A stretch of 64,000 nucleotides of DNA from Paenibacillus gallinarum (GTDB taxonomy: Bacteria > Bacillota > Bacilli > Paenibacillales > Paenibacillaceae): positions 248,001 to 312,000 of the forward strand of contig NZ_JACSQL010000004.1 in assembly GCF_014836635.1 (NCBI RefSeq). Reading direction: 5' to 3'. The notes beneath the pieces were generated by a model, which saw nothing but the letters and a program-made list of their open reading frames with translations, had not been told where the DNA came from and did not search any database. The translations under genes and the position numbers were made by a program. Below are positions 1 through 6,795 of the stretch, piece after piece. Position 1 is the stretch's first letter; each line of letters starts with the position of its first letter.

Positions 1-260
1 GGGTACTCTGCTGTTAGAGCAGCGGCTAGTCCTTGTGTAACCTTACCAACCGTATACAAGTTGATTCGATTGCTTCCAGCACCAATAACACCGCGGAGCC
101 CGCCTGTACCAAATTCCAATTCTTTATAAAAACGATCTGTGATCTCTTTTTTATTATTTGCAATATCACGTAGCTCTTTCTTTGATTGTTCATCGATGAT
201 AGAGCTGTCCATCCATAACTGATAGTTTTTTGCTGCTTGTTCCTCTATGTGTGTATTCAT
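1..260 (-). CDS. pgcA: Phospho-sugar mutase (phosphoglucomutase/phosphomannomutase), N-terminal part, cut by window edge
   Basis: Only the first ~86 codons are present; the gene runs off the left edge. The translation begins MNTHIEEQAAKNYQLWMDSS and contains ELEFGTGGLRGVIGAG, the conserved N-terminal segment of alpha-D-phosphohexomutases, which interconvert hexose 1- and 6-phosphates for UDP-glucose and cell-envelope polysaccharide synthesis. The start is the ATG at 258-260, preceded by TGGAGG at good spacing. The active-site serine loop lies outside the window, so the split between phosphoglucomutase and phosphomannomutase cannot be seen here. PgcA is inferred from the Bacillales-type N-terminus. 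Confidence 0.8.
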   Translation of the reverse strand, partial: MNTHIEEQAAKNYQLWMDSSIIDEQSKKELRDIANNKKEITDRFYKELEFGTGGLRGVIGAGSNRINLYTVGKVTQGLAAALTAEY

Positions 261-380
261 GATGTAATAATCCTCCATTTATATATCATTACTAACGACT
301 ATGTACCGCTATACGTTAATATATTTCATTTAATCCATCCCGCTAACTGTTGAATCACCTCCCCCATATATAATGAGAAT

Positions 381-397
381 AGTTACGGAATGTAACT
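381..397. promoter_or_regulatory. Inverted repeat AGTTAC-N5-GTAACT in the divergent intergenic region
   Basis: A perfect 6-5-6 inverted repeat sits between the phosphohexomutase gene and the cupin gene, just downstream of a TATAAT-like hexamer at 369-374. No matching -35 at normal spacing was found. The remaining sequence of 261-551 shows nothing else distinctive. It may be an operator for either divergent gene; the regulator is unknown. Confidence 0.3.
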
Positions 398-551
398 GTA
401 ATAGATGGAAGATTAGAGTGTGTGAAGTTCTACATTTTTCGTCATGTCTGGAGAATAAGTGATTCGTATGAGCAATAGACTGAAAGAAGTGATGTCGAAT
501 GGATAAAATAATTTCTTGATTCTGAGTTGATCATTTCTGGAGGGATAAATA

Positions 552-1319
552 ATGGCGGTGTCTTATATGGATTTTACATCTCCCGGTGTGCAGTATTTTT
601 ATGATTTGAGGAATAACAGAACCTTCACTAAGGACAGAGGTAACTATATTAATGCACTTGGTGTTAAGCAGCTGAATACACTGGGTGACAATTCTTTGCT
701 CGATATTTTTTTGACGCGTGGCAATATTGTGGAACCTCATATCCATCAGAATGCTTCAGAACTTGTATACTGTATTTCCGGTGCAGCGGTGATTTCCATG
801 ATTAATCCTTTCACAAAAGAGGTCATTCAAGTGCCAGTCTCTCCAGGCCAGGTCGGAAACGTGCCGCAAGGATGGTTCCACTGGGAGATGGCGACTGAAG
901 ATAACACTCACTTGCTGGCTATCTTTGATGCGCCAACACCGGAATTCATTGCTATATCGGATTTCTTACGACTCGCGCCACCGGAAGCTGTTGCACATAC
1001 GTATTGCTTGGATGAAGCTACGTATAAAGCTGCCATTGCTCCAATTAGTGATACGGTTGTAATTGGTCCTCCTGCAAATTGTACAAAGTATCACCTGCCC
1101 CAGCCTGAGCCACAGCTATATGCCCAAAGTAGACACGGTATGGTTCCTGCAAAACAAGGTGTTTATTCCGCGTATGGTCAGAGGCAAGGAAACTACCCAC
1201 AGCAGGGACAGCAGAGAAACAGCCAGAGCCAGATACCCCAAGGATATACAAATCAGGGGTCAAACTACGGTGGACCTAGCCCTTATAGACATCCACAAGG
1301 TAATAAGGATGGAAACTGA
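552..1319 (+). CDS. Cupin-domain protein with low-complexity Gln/Gly/Tyr/Asn tail
   Basis: 255 residues. Residues ~45-140 form a single cupin barrel: PHIHQNASELVYCISG is motif 1 (two His and a Glu as metal ligands) and GNVPQGWFHWEM is motif 2 (His). This resembles one half of oxalate decarboxylase-like and spore-associated cupins. From about residue 185 the chain becomes rich in Gln, Gly, Asn, Ser, Tyr and Pro and looks disordered, a composition seen in spore coat proteins. The start follows TGGAGG at good spacing. The gene is monocistronic, with a terminator directly after the stop. No enzyme activity can be assigned; a coat or surface role is an inference from composition only. Confidence 0.8.
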   Translation: MAVSYMDFTSPGVQYFYDLRNNRTFTKDRGNYINALGVKQLNTLGDNSLLDIFLTRGNIVEPHIHQNASELVYCISGAAVISMINPFTKEVIQVPVSPGQVGNVPQGWFHWEMATEDNTHLLAIFDAPTPEFIAISDFLRLAPPEAVAHTYCLDEATYKAAIAPISDTVVIGPPANCTKYHLPQPEPQLYAQSRHGMVPAKQGVYSAYGQRQGNYPQQGQQRNSQSQIPQGYTNQGSNYGGPSPYRHPQGNKDGN

Positions 1320-1347
1320 CCGTGTTCTTCGGACACGGTTCTTTTTT
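1319..1347 (+). terminator. Intrinsic terminator of the cupin gene
   Basis: Stem ACCGTGT/ACACGGT, extended by a wobble and a C-G pair around a short loop, followed by TCTTTTTT. It starts on the last base of the cupin stop codon. Confidence 0.85.
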
Positions 1348-1480
1348 ACGTAGGCGCGATCGTTGGCTCTTAAATCAGAGTAATAAACGATTTATAAACA
1401 TTCTTTCTCTTTAGATACAAACAGGCTTCGGATACAATAAGTCCAGAACTAGAAGCACCGAATCATACATAGAGAAGGGA

Positions 1481-2062
1481 ATGAAGAAAGAGATCATGGA
1501 AGAGAGCTTTATACCTAAAGTGTTACAAGGAAAAAAAGTATATCTTAAACCCTTAAATGCAAGTGATGCAAAAGCATATTATAAGCAGCTTTTTAATGTA
1601 GAAACAAGAAGACTGACCGGCACGAAGGCGATTTTTAATTATGAGCAGATTGTAGAATACATAGACAGAAAGCGGGGGGATGACTCTTCCGTAATATTGC
1701 TGATTGCCTTGCAGGAGACAGATGAACTCATCGGAGATATTGTACTGCAAGACCTGGACTATACGAACCGGAGTGCAAACTTGAGAGTTGCGATTGACCA
1801 ATCAGAACATCAAGGGCAGGGCTATGGCACTGAAGCACTGCGTCTTATGCTGGATTATGGGTTTGGTAGATTACAGCTGCACCGGATCGAGCTGAATGTA
1901 TATGATTTTAATGAACGGGCTGCGCATGTCTATGAGAAGGTTGGTTTTAAGGTAGAAGGGCGCCAGCGTGATGCTTTGTTCTACGATCATGAATATCATG
2001 ATGCGATTCTCATGAGCATGCTCGAAGGTGAGTACCGGGAGAAATATCGGAATGTAGAATAA
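1481..2062 (+). CDS. GNAT-family N-acetyltransferase (RimJ/RimL-like)
   Basis: 193 residues, the usual size for RimJ/RimL-type GNATs that transfer acetyl from acetyl-CoA to an amine. The pyrophosphate-binding loop is QSEHQGQGYGTEALRLMLDYGF, followed by LHRIELNVYDFNERAAHVYEKVGF, the standard motif A/B pair. The target is unknown. Two starts are possible: ATG 1481, which lies directly against the GAGAAGGGA sequence, or ATG 1496. The first is kept because the weak upstream site leaves the choice open. It converges on the YhgE-like gene and shares its terminator. Confidence 0.85.
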   Translation: MKKEIMEESFIPKVLQGKKVYLKPLNASDAKAYYKQLFNVETRRLTGTKAIFNYEQIVEYIDRKRGDDSSVILLIALQETDELIGDIVLQDLDYTNRSANLRVAIDQSEHQGQGYGTEALRLMLDYGFGRLQLHRIELNVYDFNERAAHVYEKVGFKVEGRQRDALFYDHEYHDAILMSMLEGEYREKYRNVE

Positions 2063-2063
2063 A

Positions 2064-2116
2064 AAAACGGCACGTTTGATAAGCCCTTACGCTGATCAAC
2101 CGTGCCGTTTTTTTAT
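2064..2116. terminator. Bidirectional terminator between convergent genes
   Basis: Outer stem AAAACGGCACG/CGTGCCGTTTT with an inner TTGAT/ATCAA arm; A-runs and T-runs flank both ends, so it can end both the GNAT gene (+) and the YhgE-like gene (-). Confidence 0.9.
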
Positions 2117-2128
2117 ATGTGATTATAT

Positions 2129-3388
2129 TTAAGCTGAAACAGCAGCCTGTGCCGAACTACTAGAATTCTGTTGTTGATTATGATGATTCTTATTTGCTTG
2201 ATTTCGTTTCCATAGAAATACAATGACGATAATCGCTGAAAAGAGAAGGAAGAAAGCAGGAACGATGATTAACGCCTTTCCTAGACCTGATTCCATATTA
2301 CCGTTGTAATAGAGCAATGAACGCATACCTTCAATCATGTACCTGATAGGCATCATATTGCCAAGGACCCGATGGAAATCGGGAAGGTTTGTAACCGGGA
2401 TCGCTCCACCGCTGGCGAAAATCCCTAAGATGTTGACAGGAAACGCAGCCAGCATGGCCCATTTTCCGAATAACATGCCGATCATTTTGAACATAGCAAA
2501 CATCGTCATCGTGCACAGCAAAGTAAATAAGAAAATTTGAATGATGCCTGACGAGTGGAAGCTTCCGAAGAGTCCGAACACTGCTGATGGAATTAGTATT
2601 GCAACAGCAATCATTAAGATAGCACTCAGTAGAATTTCCGTAGCAAACACTTTTGAATAGGTGAGAGGAACACCATGGCGTTTCAAATTATCGCTAATAC
2701 CACCTAAATAGCCATTAATCATCTGTGTCCCCATAAGCCCGGTAATGGATGCGATTAGGACAATCATAAACGGGGTCATTCCCTTATTGATATCGGAAGG
2801 AAGTCCGAGCACGTTTGTCATAGTGTATTCAATGGGATGGTCAAGCTGAGATGCGGCCATGGGAGATAGAAGTATTTGTTGTTTTGTCATATCTGCTTTT
2901 ATTCCGCTGCTAACCATATCAGAGATTGATGAGGCTAGGGTTTGTAATACAGTTGTTGAGATGCTGGAAGCCATCTGTGAAGCACCATCATTTAATAAAA
3001 TTTCAACGGGTACGGCGGTAATATCAGTTTCTCCTGATAAGAACGATTGCTGTAAGGCAGAAGTCTGTTCGCTAAAATTAGCGGGAATGATCAAAGCCCC
3101 GTTTGCTTTGTTTTCTTTTATCGCCTGTATAGCGGTTTCCTTTGAACTTTCAATCTGCCACTCAAATGAGTGTCCATCCTGCTGTTTCACAAGATTAGAG
3201 ATGATCGCCTTACCTTCCGGTGAGTCTGCAAACTCGGAGTCTTCGCTGACCAGGATGAGCGGGAAATCGTGCATCCGCTGATCGGCACCGCTAAATACGG
3301 GCAAGTAAATCAGGATCATGCTCAGCATTAACACAGCTACAGACCAGACTGGAAACCACGCAAATTTAATCTTTAATAAGTTTTTCAA
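2129..3388 (-). CDS. YhgE/Pip-like (ABC-2/DUF3533-type) membrane protein, probable export permease
   Basis: About 419 residues with one N-terminal membrane segment, a ~180-residue external region (residues ~30-210, starting near FPLILVSEDSEFADSPEGKA), then five hydrophobic segments near the C-terminus. This is the layout of YhgE/Pip and DUF3533 proteins, which belong to the ABC-2 permease group and are often paired with MarR or TetR regulators. The start is probably the TTG at 3386-3388, ten bases from AGGAG. A TTG at 3395-3397 would leave only one base of spacing. It lies just downstream of the marR-type gene and is almost certainly co-transcribed. The C-terminus is a cytoplasmic Gln/Asn/Ser/Ala tail. 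Substrate unknown. Confidence 0.8.
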   Translation of the reverse strand: MKNLLKIKFAWFPVWSVAVLMLSMILIYLPVFSGADQRMHDFPLILVSEDSEFADSPEGKAIISNLVKQQDGHSFEWQIESSKETAIQAIKENKANGALIIPANFSEQTSALQQSFLSGETDITAVPVEILLNDGASQMASSISTTVLQTLASSISDMVSSGIKADMTKQQILLSPMAASQLDHPIEYTMTNVLGLPSDINKGMTPFMIVLIASITGLMGTQMINGYLGGISDNLKRHGVPLTYSKVFATEILLSAILMIAVAILIPSAVFGLFGSFHSSGIIQIFLFTLLCTMTMFAMFKMIGMLFGKWAMLAAFPVNILGIFASGGAIPVTNLPDFHRVLGNMMPIRYMIEGMRSLLYYNGNMESGLGKALIIVPAFFLLFSAIIVIVFLWKRNQANKNHHNQQQNSSSSAQAAVSA

Positions 3389-3407
3389 TTGATGCAAGCT
3401 CCTTTAA

Positions 3408-3842
3408 TTACTTCAGTTTACGATTTAGTAAACGAATACTCAGGTATACCATTTCTTTATCCTCTTCATCCAATTGCTCAAATTGTTCCTTGACTGACTG
3501 ATCCATTTCCGGAATAAAAAGAACGTCATTACCTTTATCCGTCAGCGTAATTCGGTGACTTCGTCGATCCTCTGGATTATCTAGGCGAGTGACATAACCT
3601 CTTTGCTCAAGTGAGTCTACCAAATAAGTGATCGAAGCCGCTTTGATTTCTAGATACTGGGCCAAATGTACAGATAGACAAGGTCCTTCTCGTTGAACTT
3701 TTGTTAAAATTGCAAATTGATTCAATGTTAAATCGTATTTTCGTAAATGATCTACGAAAGCTTTGATTCGGTAATTCGTCAATTTTTGTTCCAACTGATT
3801 ATAAGTGTCCATTAGCATGTCTAGAGAAATTTGATGATCCAA
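3408..3842 (-). CDS. MarR-family transcriptional regulator
   Basis: 144 residues with the MarR winged helix: LTLNQFAILTKVQREGP, then LAQYLEIKAASITYLVDSLEQRGYV as recognition helix and NPEDRRSHRITLTDKG as the wing, including the conserved DxRxxxxxLT element. The start is TTG 3840-3842 with AGGAG eight bases upstream. It is the first gene of a two-gene operon with the YhgE-like membrane protein. A perfect AAGTAT-T-ATACTT palindrome overlaps its -10 box, so self-repression relieved by a ligand is the simplest model. Confidence 0.9.
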   Translation of the reverse strand: MDHQISLDMLMDTYNQLEQKLTNYRIKAFVDHLRKYDLTLNQFAILTKVQREGPCLSVHLAQYLEIKAASITYLVDSLEQRGYVTRLDNPEDRRSHRITLTDKGNDVLFIPEMDQSVKEQFEQLDEEDKEMVYLSIRLLNRKLK

Positions 3843-3880
3843 AAGTATGGCTCCTATTCGTAAAAATAGTATTAGTGAAG

Positions 3881-3913
3881 AAGTATTATACTTAGAATGT
3901 CCTAAATAGTAAA
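3881..3913 (-). promoter_or_regulatory. Sigma-A promoter of the marR operon with overlapping palindrome
   Basis: Read on the minus strand: -35 TTTACT (3908-3913), 17-base spacer, -10 TATAAT (3885-3890). The palindrome AAGTATTATACTT (3881-3893) covers the -10 box and is the likely MarR operator. Confidence 0.65.
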
Positions 3914-4068
3914 CCGTATTACCGACAATTTAGTTAAAAAAATCGAAATTAATGAAATTAAATATCTTTTTTGTGAACATTATCATTGTTATTAGAGATG
4001 AAGTAGTGAGGGAATAAACCCATATAATGGTTAGCTGAAACTAATAGTATGAGGTAATATAAAGGAAA

Positions 4069-4115
4069 ATATCCTAATATTTATCGCAATCATTAATATT
4101 TATCGTTTAGGATAT
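4069..4115 (+). repeat. Nested repeat element: 9-bp inverted repeat enclosing two 12-bp direct repeats
   Basis: The arms ATATCCTAA (4069-4077) and TTAGGATAT (4107-4115) are perfect inverted repeats. They enclose two copies of TAATATTTATCG at 4075-4086 and 4094-4105, with a 19-base period. The element ends eight bases before the start of the downstream membrane-protein gene, so it could be a cooperative operator or an RNA structure affecting translation. Confidence 0.55.
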
Positions 4116-4123
4116 AGACGAAA

Positions 4124-4711
4124 GTGAATGGTGGTGAGCTTTTGGGAAAAACAGTTTCAATGTGGACCATCACAGGGTCCATATTTCTGATCATCTTGTT
4201 TGCAGTACTTATTGGGAGAGAATACGATAAACAAGAGCAGCAACAAATTAACGGCAAGGCTTTTACGTACTCCTATGATCTCACTGCATCTTCATTACGT
4301 GCGTCAACCTATTATACGGACACTGTCTTGAACAGAGCAGGTGCATTGAATAGGGATGACGCAAGAGAGTTATTTTTAGGGTACACTCGTTTAATCAGAG
4401 CGGCAGAAGAGGTCAGACAACTCCGTAGTAATCATTCTGAAGGAGAAGAACTGAGGACGGAAGCTTTAGAGAACAAGCTTAAGGAGCTCGGAGCAGAACT
4501 TTTGTTACATTCCTCGAAAATACTTGAAGGGACAGGCGACCGTAGGGAATTAAAGAAAACACGTATTGTAATTCACGAACTGCAGGAGCAAATTCCTGAC
4601 CTGCCGAGTGATACAAATTATAAAGATTTTCCTGAAGAGCAGAAACAGGAACTTATTCATCTTCTGAATCGCATTTCGGCACAACTGGAGAAAGGGCAGG
4701 GTGATGCTTAA
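4124..4711 (+). CDS. Unrecognised membrane-anchored protein
   Basis: 195 residues; I do not recognise the family. A single hydrophobic segment (residues ~12-29, SMWTITGSIFLIILFAVLIG) suggests an N-terminal anchor. The rest is highly charged and mostly helical, with a possible coiled-coil stretch around residues 85-150 rich in Glu, Leu, Lys and Arg. The start is either GTG 4124 or TTG 4142, the latter closer to GGTGGTGAG; both keep the membrane segment. The next gene starts one base after this stop, so the two products are probably made together and may act together at the membrane. Confidence 0.6.
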   Translation: MNGGELLGKTVSMWTITGSIFLIILFAVLIGREYDKQEQQQINGKAFTYSYDLTASSLRASTYYTDTVLNRAGALNRDDARELFLGYTRLIRAAEEVRQLRSNHSEGEELRTEALENKLKELGAELLLHSSKILEGTGDRRELKKTRIVIHELQEQIPDLPSDTNYKDFPEEQKQELIHLLNRISAQLEKGQGDA

Positions 4712-5221
4712 GTGAGGAGCTTCTTAACAAAATACATAAAAGGAATAGCGATTATAACGTTAACCTGTGCTCTGGTAGTAGGCGGTTGGTACGTATTTTT
4801 ACTGGTGGATGGAAAGTCTCTCATCTCGGATGGGGTGGAGGAGAACCAAGTGTACGACCAGTTTCGTACAGAGCTTGTACGTACGAATGAGCTGCTGAGG
4901 GAATTTAATGAAAGCGAGCAAACAAGGGCTGATGTCCCTGTACTGTTGCAAGCCTACGCTCACTTTAAACAAGTGGGAGTTCATTTGGATCAATTCTATT
5001 CTTACTTTTCATATCGACTCACGGACACCTATGTCTTGCATGAAATACAGTACCAAGGTGAAGATAAGATATTCAATATAACCGTCAATTATATAATGGG
5101 AAGAGGCAAAGAGAGTGATATTCTTTACCTTATGGAGTATTCAAGTTTATTACTAGATGTATTTCCCATAGAGTATATGAAGGATGATCGAACTGATTTC
5201 TTTATCAATTTAATGACGTAA
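4712..5221 (+). CDS. Unrecognised membrane-anchored protein, partner of the preceding gene
   Basis: 169 residues with an N-terminal membrane segment (IIAIITLTCALVVGGWYVFLL region, residues ~10-31) and an extracytoplasmic or peripheral domain without a motif I know. The GTG start at 4712 directly abuts the preceding TAA, typical of translational coupling. An in-frame ATG at 4704 is not possible because it meets a stop at once. The C-terminal half contains several Tyr/Phe/Asp-rich helices. Same architecture as the upstream partner (one anchor plus soluble domain) but no visible sequence similarity. Function unknown. Confidence 0.6.
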   Translation: MRSFLTKYIKGIAIITLTCALVVGGWYVFLLVDGKSLISDGVEENQVYDQFRTELVRTNELLREFNESEQTRADVPVLLQAYAHFKQVGVHLDQFYSYFSYRLTDTYVLHEIQYQGEDKIFNITVNYIMGRGKESDILYLMEYSSLLLDVFPIEYMKDDRTDFFINLMT

Positions 5222-5282
5222 ATGACCAAGTGAATATGCATGATTTTGTGAATAAATATATTTGGCTATAAAAAATAAATCT

Positions 5283-5336
5283 AAAGGAATCTCTGTAAAA
5301 CGGGTTAACCGTTTACTCCAGAGGTTCCTTTTCTTT
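5283..5336. terminator. Terminator hairpin overlapping the 3' end of the rrf2/ywnA-like gene
   Basis: Stem AAAGGAATCTCTG/CAGAGGTTCCTTT with a nested AAACGG/CCGTTT arm, followed on the + strand by TTCTTTTT. It serves the two membrane-protein genes. Its downstream arm lies inside the last codons of the convergent regulator gene, so the two transcripts overlap. Confidence 0.75.
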
Positions 5337-5750
5337 TTGGGAGAGGTCATAGATCACATCAGCGATGGAGACACTCGCAAGCTGATCTTCCATTGCTTTT
5401 TGAGCAGAAATAAAGATAGGGGAGATCGCATTCTGGATATTACGCCCTACAACACAGGCAGGATTCGGAGAATCATGTACAGAAAATAGGGCATCTTCTT
5501 CCACCGCATTTACCGCCCGGTACACGTCGAGTAGAGTGATATCTGCTGCCTCTTTTTTGAGCCTCGCCCCTGCAACGCCCGGTTTCACATCAACAAGCCC
5601 TGCTTTACTCAGCATGCCTGTAATTCGGCGAATGACCACGGGATTGGTACCCACGCTGCCCGCAAGAAAGTCTGAGGTGTTGACTGTATCTTTGTTAATC
5701 TCAAGCAGTGATAAAATATGAATGCCAACAGCAAATCGGCTAGTAACCAT
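5313..5750 (-). CDS. ywnA: Rrf2-family transcriptional regulator (YwnA type)
   Basis: 145 residues. The N-terminus SRFAVGIHILSLLEINK leads into the Rrf2 winged helix (TSDFLAGSVGTNPVVIRRITGMLSKAGLV, then the PGVAGARL wing), as in YwnA. It has only one cysteine (NPACVVG) instead of the three Cys of IscR/NsrR, so an iron-sulfur cluster is unlikely; single-Cys YwnA-type proteins are thought to sense electrophiles or thiol oxidation. It follows the reductase gene on the same strand, but a terminator lies between them, so it probably also has its own promoter. The palindrome upstream of the reductase is a likely target. The symbol is based on family and on the neighbouring ywnB-like gene. Confidence 0.8.
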   Translation of the reverse strand: MVTSRFAVGIHILSLLEINKDTVNTSDFLAGSVGTNPVVIRRITGMLSKAGLVDVKPGVAGARLKKEAADITLLDVYRAVNAVEEDALFSVHDSPNPACVVGRNIQNAISPIFISAQKAMEDQLASVSIADVIYDLSQKEKEPLE

Positions 5751-5863
5751 CTTTACGTTAACTCCTTTATTCTTCTGCTCATAGCAGAGTGATTCTTCTA
5801 TTAAATAAGTAAATACGTCTCTAATAGTGTAATCTATTGTACCCTGAGTGAACAGTTGTAAAC

Positions 5864-5904
5864 AAAAAGATCCTCCGGGTAGCGGCCCAGAGGATCTGAA
5901 AAAA
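5864..5904 (-). terminator. Intrinsic terminator after the ywnB-like gene
   Basis: Strong stem AGATCCTC/GAGGATCT with an inner CGGG/CCC(A)G arm; on the minus strand it is followed by TTTTTG. It separates the reductase from the Rrf2 regulator gene. Confidence 0.8.
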
Positions 5905-5912
5905 CAAGGAGA

Positions 5913-6548
5913 TTATTTTTGCTCACCAACGACAGTGAAACGTTCACCGATATGTGCTGGGTTTTCGATTTCATCCACAATCGCAATGGCATAATCCGCG
6001 TAGCTGATGTAGCTGTCACCTTTAGCGTTCAAGATCAAATTATCTTTTCCTTTTTGATAAGAACCACTGCGTGCACCTTCTGCATCAAACATCGCCGCTG
6101 GGCTTACGAAAGTCCATTTCAGGTCTGTAGAAGCTTTCAGGTCCTCCAGGTTTTTTCCTTGATTGCTTGCGGTTGGTTTGTAGAGATCAGGGAATTCTGG
6201 TGTATCGATCAGTTTCGTCGTTTTCGCTTCATCAACGTACAAGCTTCCTGCACCGCCGACAACGATCAGCCGAGTGCCTTCCACACCGCTCAGTGCCTTA
6301 ATGAGTGTTTGGCCTGCTTCTACGTGTTTATGCTCTTCACCTGGTGCTGCACCAAAGGCGTTTACAACAACATCATATTTATTCAGATCTTCCGTCGTTA
6401 GTGCAAAAATATCTTTCTGGGCGGCAGGAACCCCGCTAACCTTAGACGCATTTCTTACGATCGCTGTGACTTCATGGCCGCGTTTTCCTGCTTCGTCCAT
6501 AATGAATTTTCCTGCTTTACCACTAGCACCAATAATTGCAATTTTCAT
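5913..6548 (-). CDS. ywnB: NAD(P)-binding oxidoreductase (SDR-like, YwnB type)
   Basis: 211 residues from the ATG at 6548, which has GGAGG at good spacing; upstream in-frame extension would run through the promoter. The N-terminus MKIAIIGASGKAGKFIMDEA is a Rossmann nucleotide-binding loop (GASGxxG) of the atypical NmrA/YwnB-like short-chain reductases. VVGGAGSLYV and TFVSPAAMF are further family blocks. Such proteins act on quinones or unknown carbonyl compounds and often lie beside redox-sensing regulators. Here an Rrf2 gene follows on the same strand, as in the ywnA-ywnB pair. The promoter carries a perfect 9-7-9 palindrome, indicating tight repression. Confidence 0.85.
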   Translation of the reverse strand: MKIAIIGASGKAGKFIMDEAGKRGHEVTAIVRNASKVSGVPAAQKDIFALTTEDLNKYDVVVNAFGAAPGEEHKHVEAGQTLIKALSGVEGTRLIVVGGAGSLYVDEAKTTKLIDTPEFPDLYKPTASNQGKNLEDLKASTDLKWTFVSPAAMFDAEGARSGSYQKGKDNLILNAKGDSYISYADYAIAIVDEIENPAHIGERFTVVGEQK

Positions 6549-6592
6549 TTTTATTCCTCCAATGTTGTTTATAAAGTAAATTCGTTTTTTCA

Positions 6593-6632
6593 ACTTGTAA
6601 CCATTGTAGTTACAAGTGAGATGATTTGTCAA
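6593..6632 (-). promoter_or_regulatory. ywnB promoter with overlapping perfect operator
   Basis: On the minus strand: TTGACA (6627-6632), 18-base spacer, TACAAT (6603-6608). The inverted repeat ACTTGTAAC (6593-6601), seven bases, GTTACAAGT (6609-6617) flanks and occludes the -10 box. The neighbouring Rrf2 protein is the obvious candidate binder. Confidence 0.7.
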
Positions 6633-6795
6633 CCGTACTCATGATATAAGGGTAATATCCCTGTAAGGAAAGATACGCTCCACGCTTACCGGATGTAATA
6701 TCCAGGAGAGAATGACTGAGGTTGGAATTAGGTTCAGTTGTATAATAAAATGAAGTGTAATCAATTTGCATTATAAAGGAGCGAGTCAGGAACCA

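Noticed and set aside
5919-6401. 160-codon open frame opposite the ywnB-like gene
   Set aside because: Antisense shadow of a recognised Rossmann reductase; composition is not protein-like (Cys/Phe-rich).
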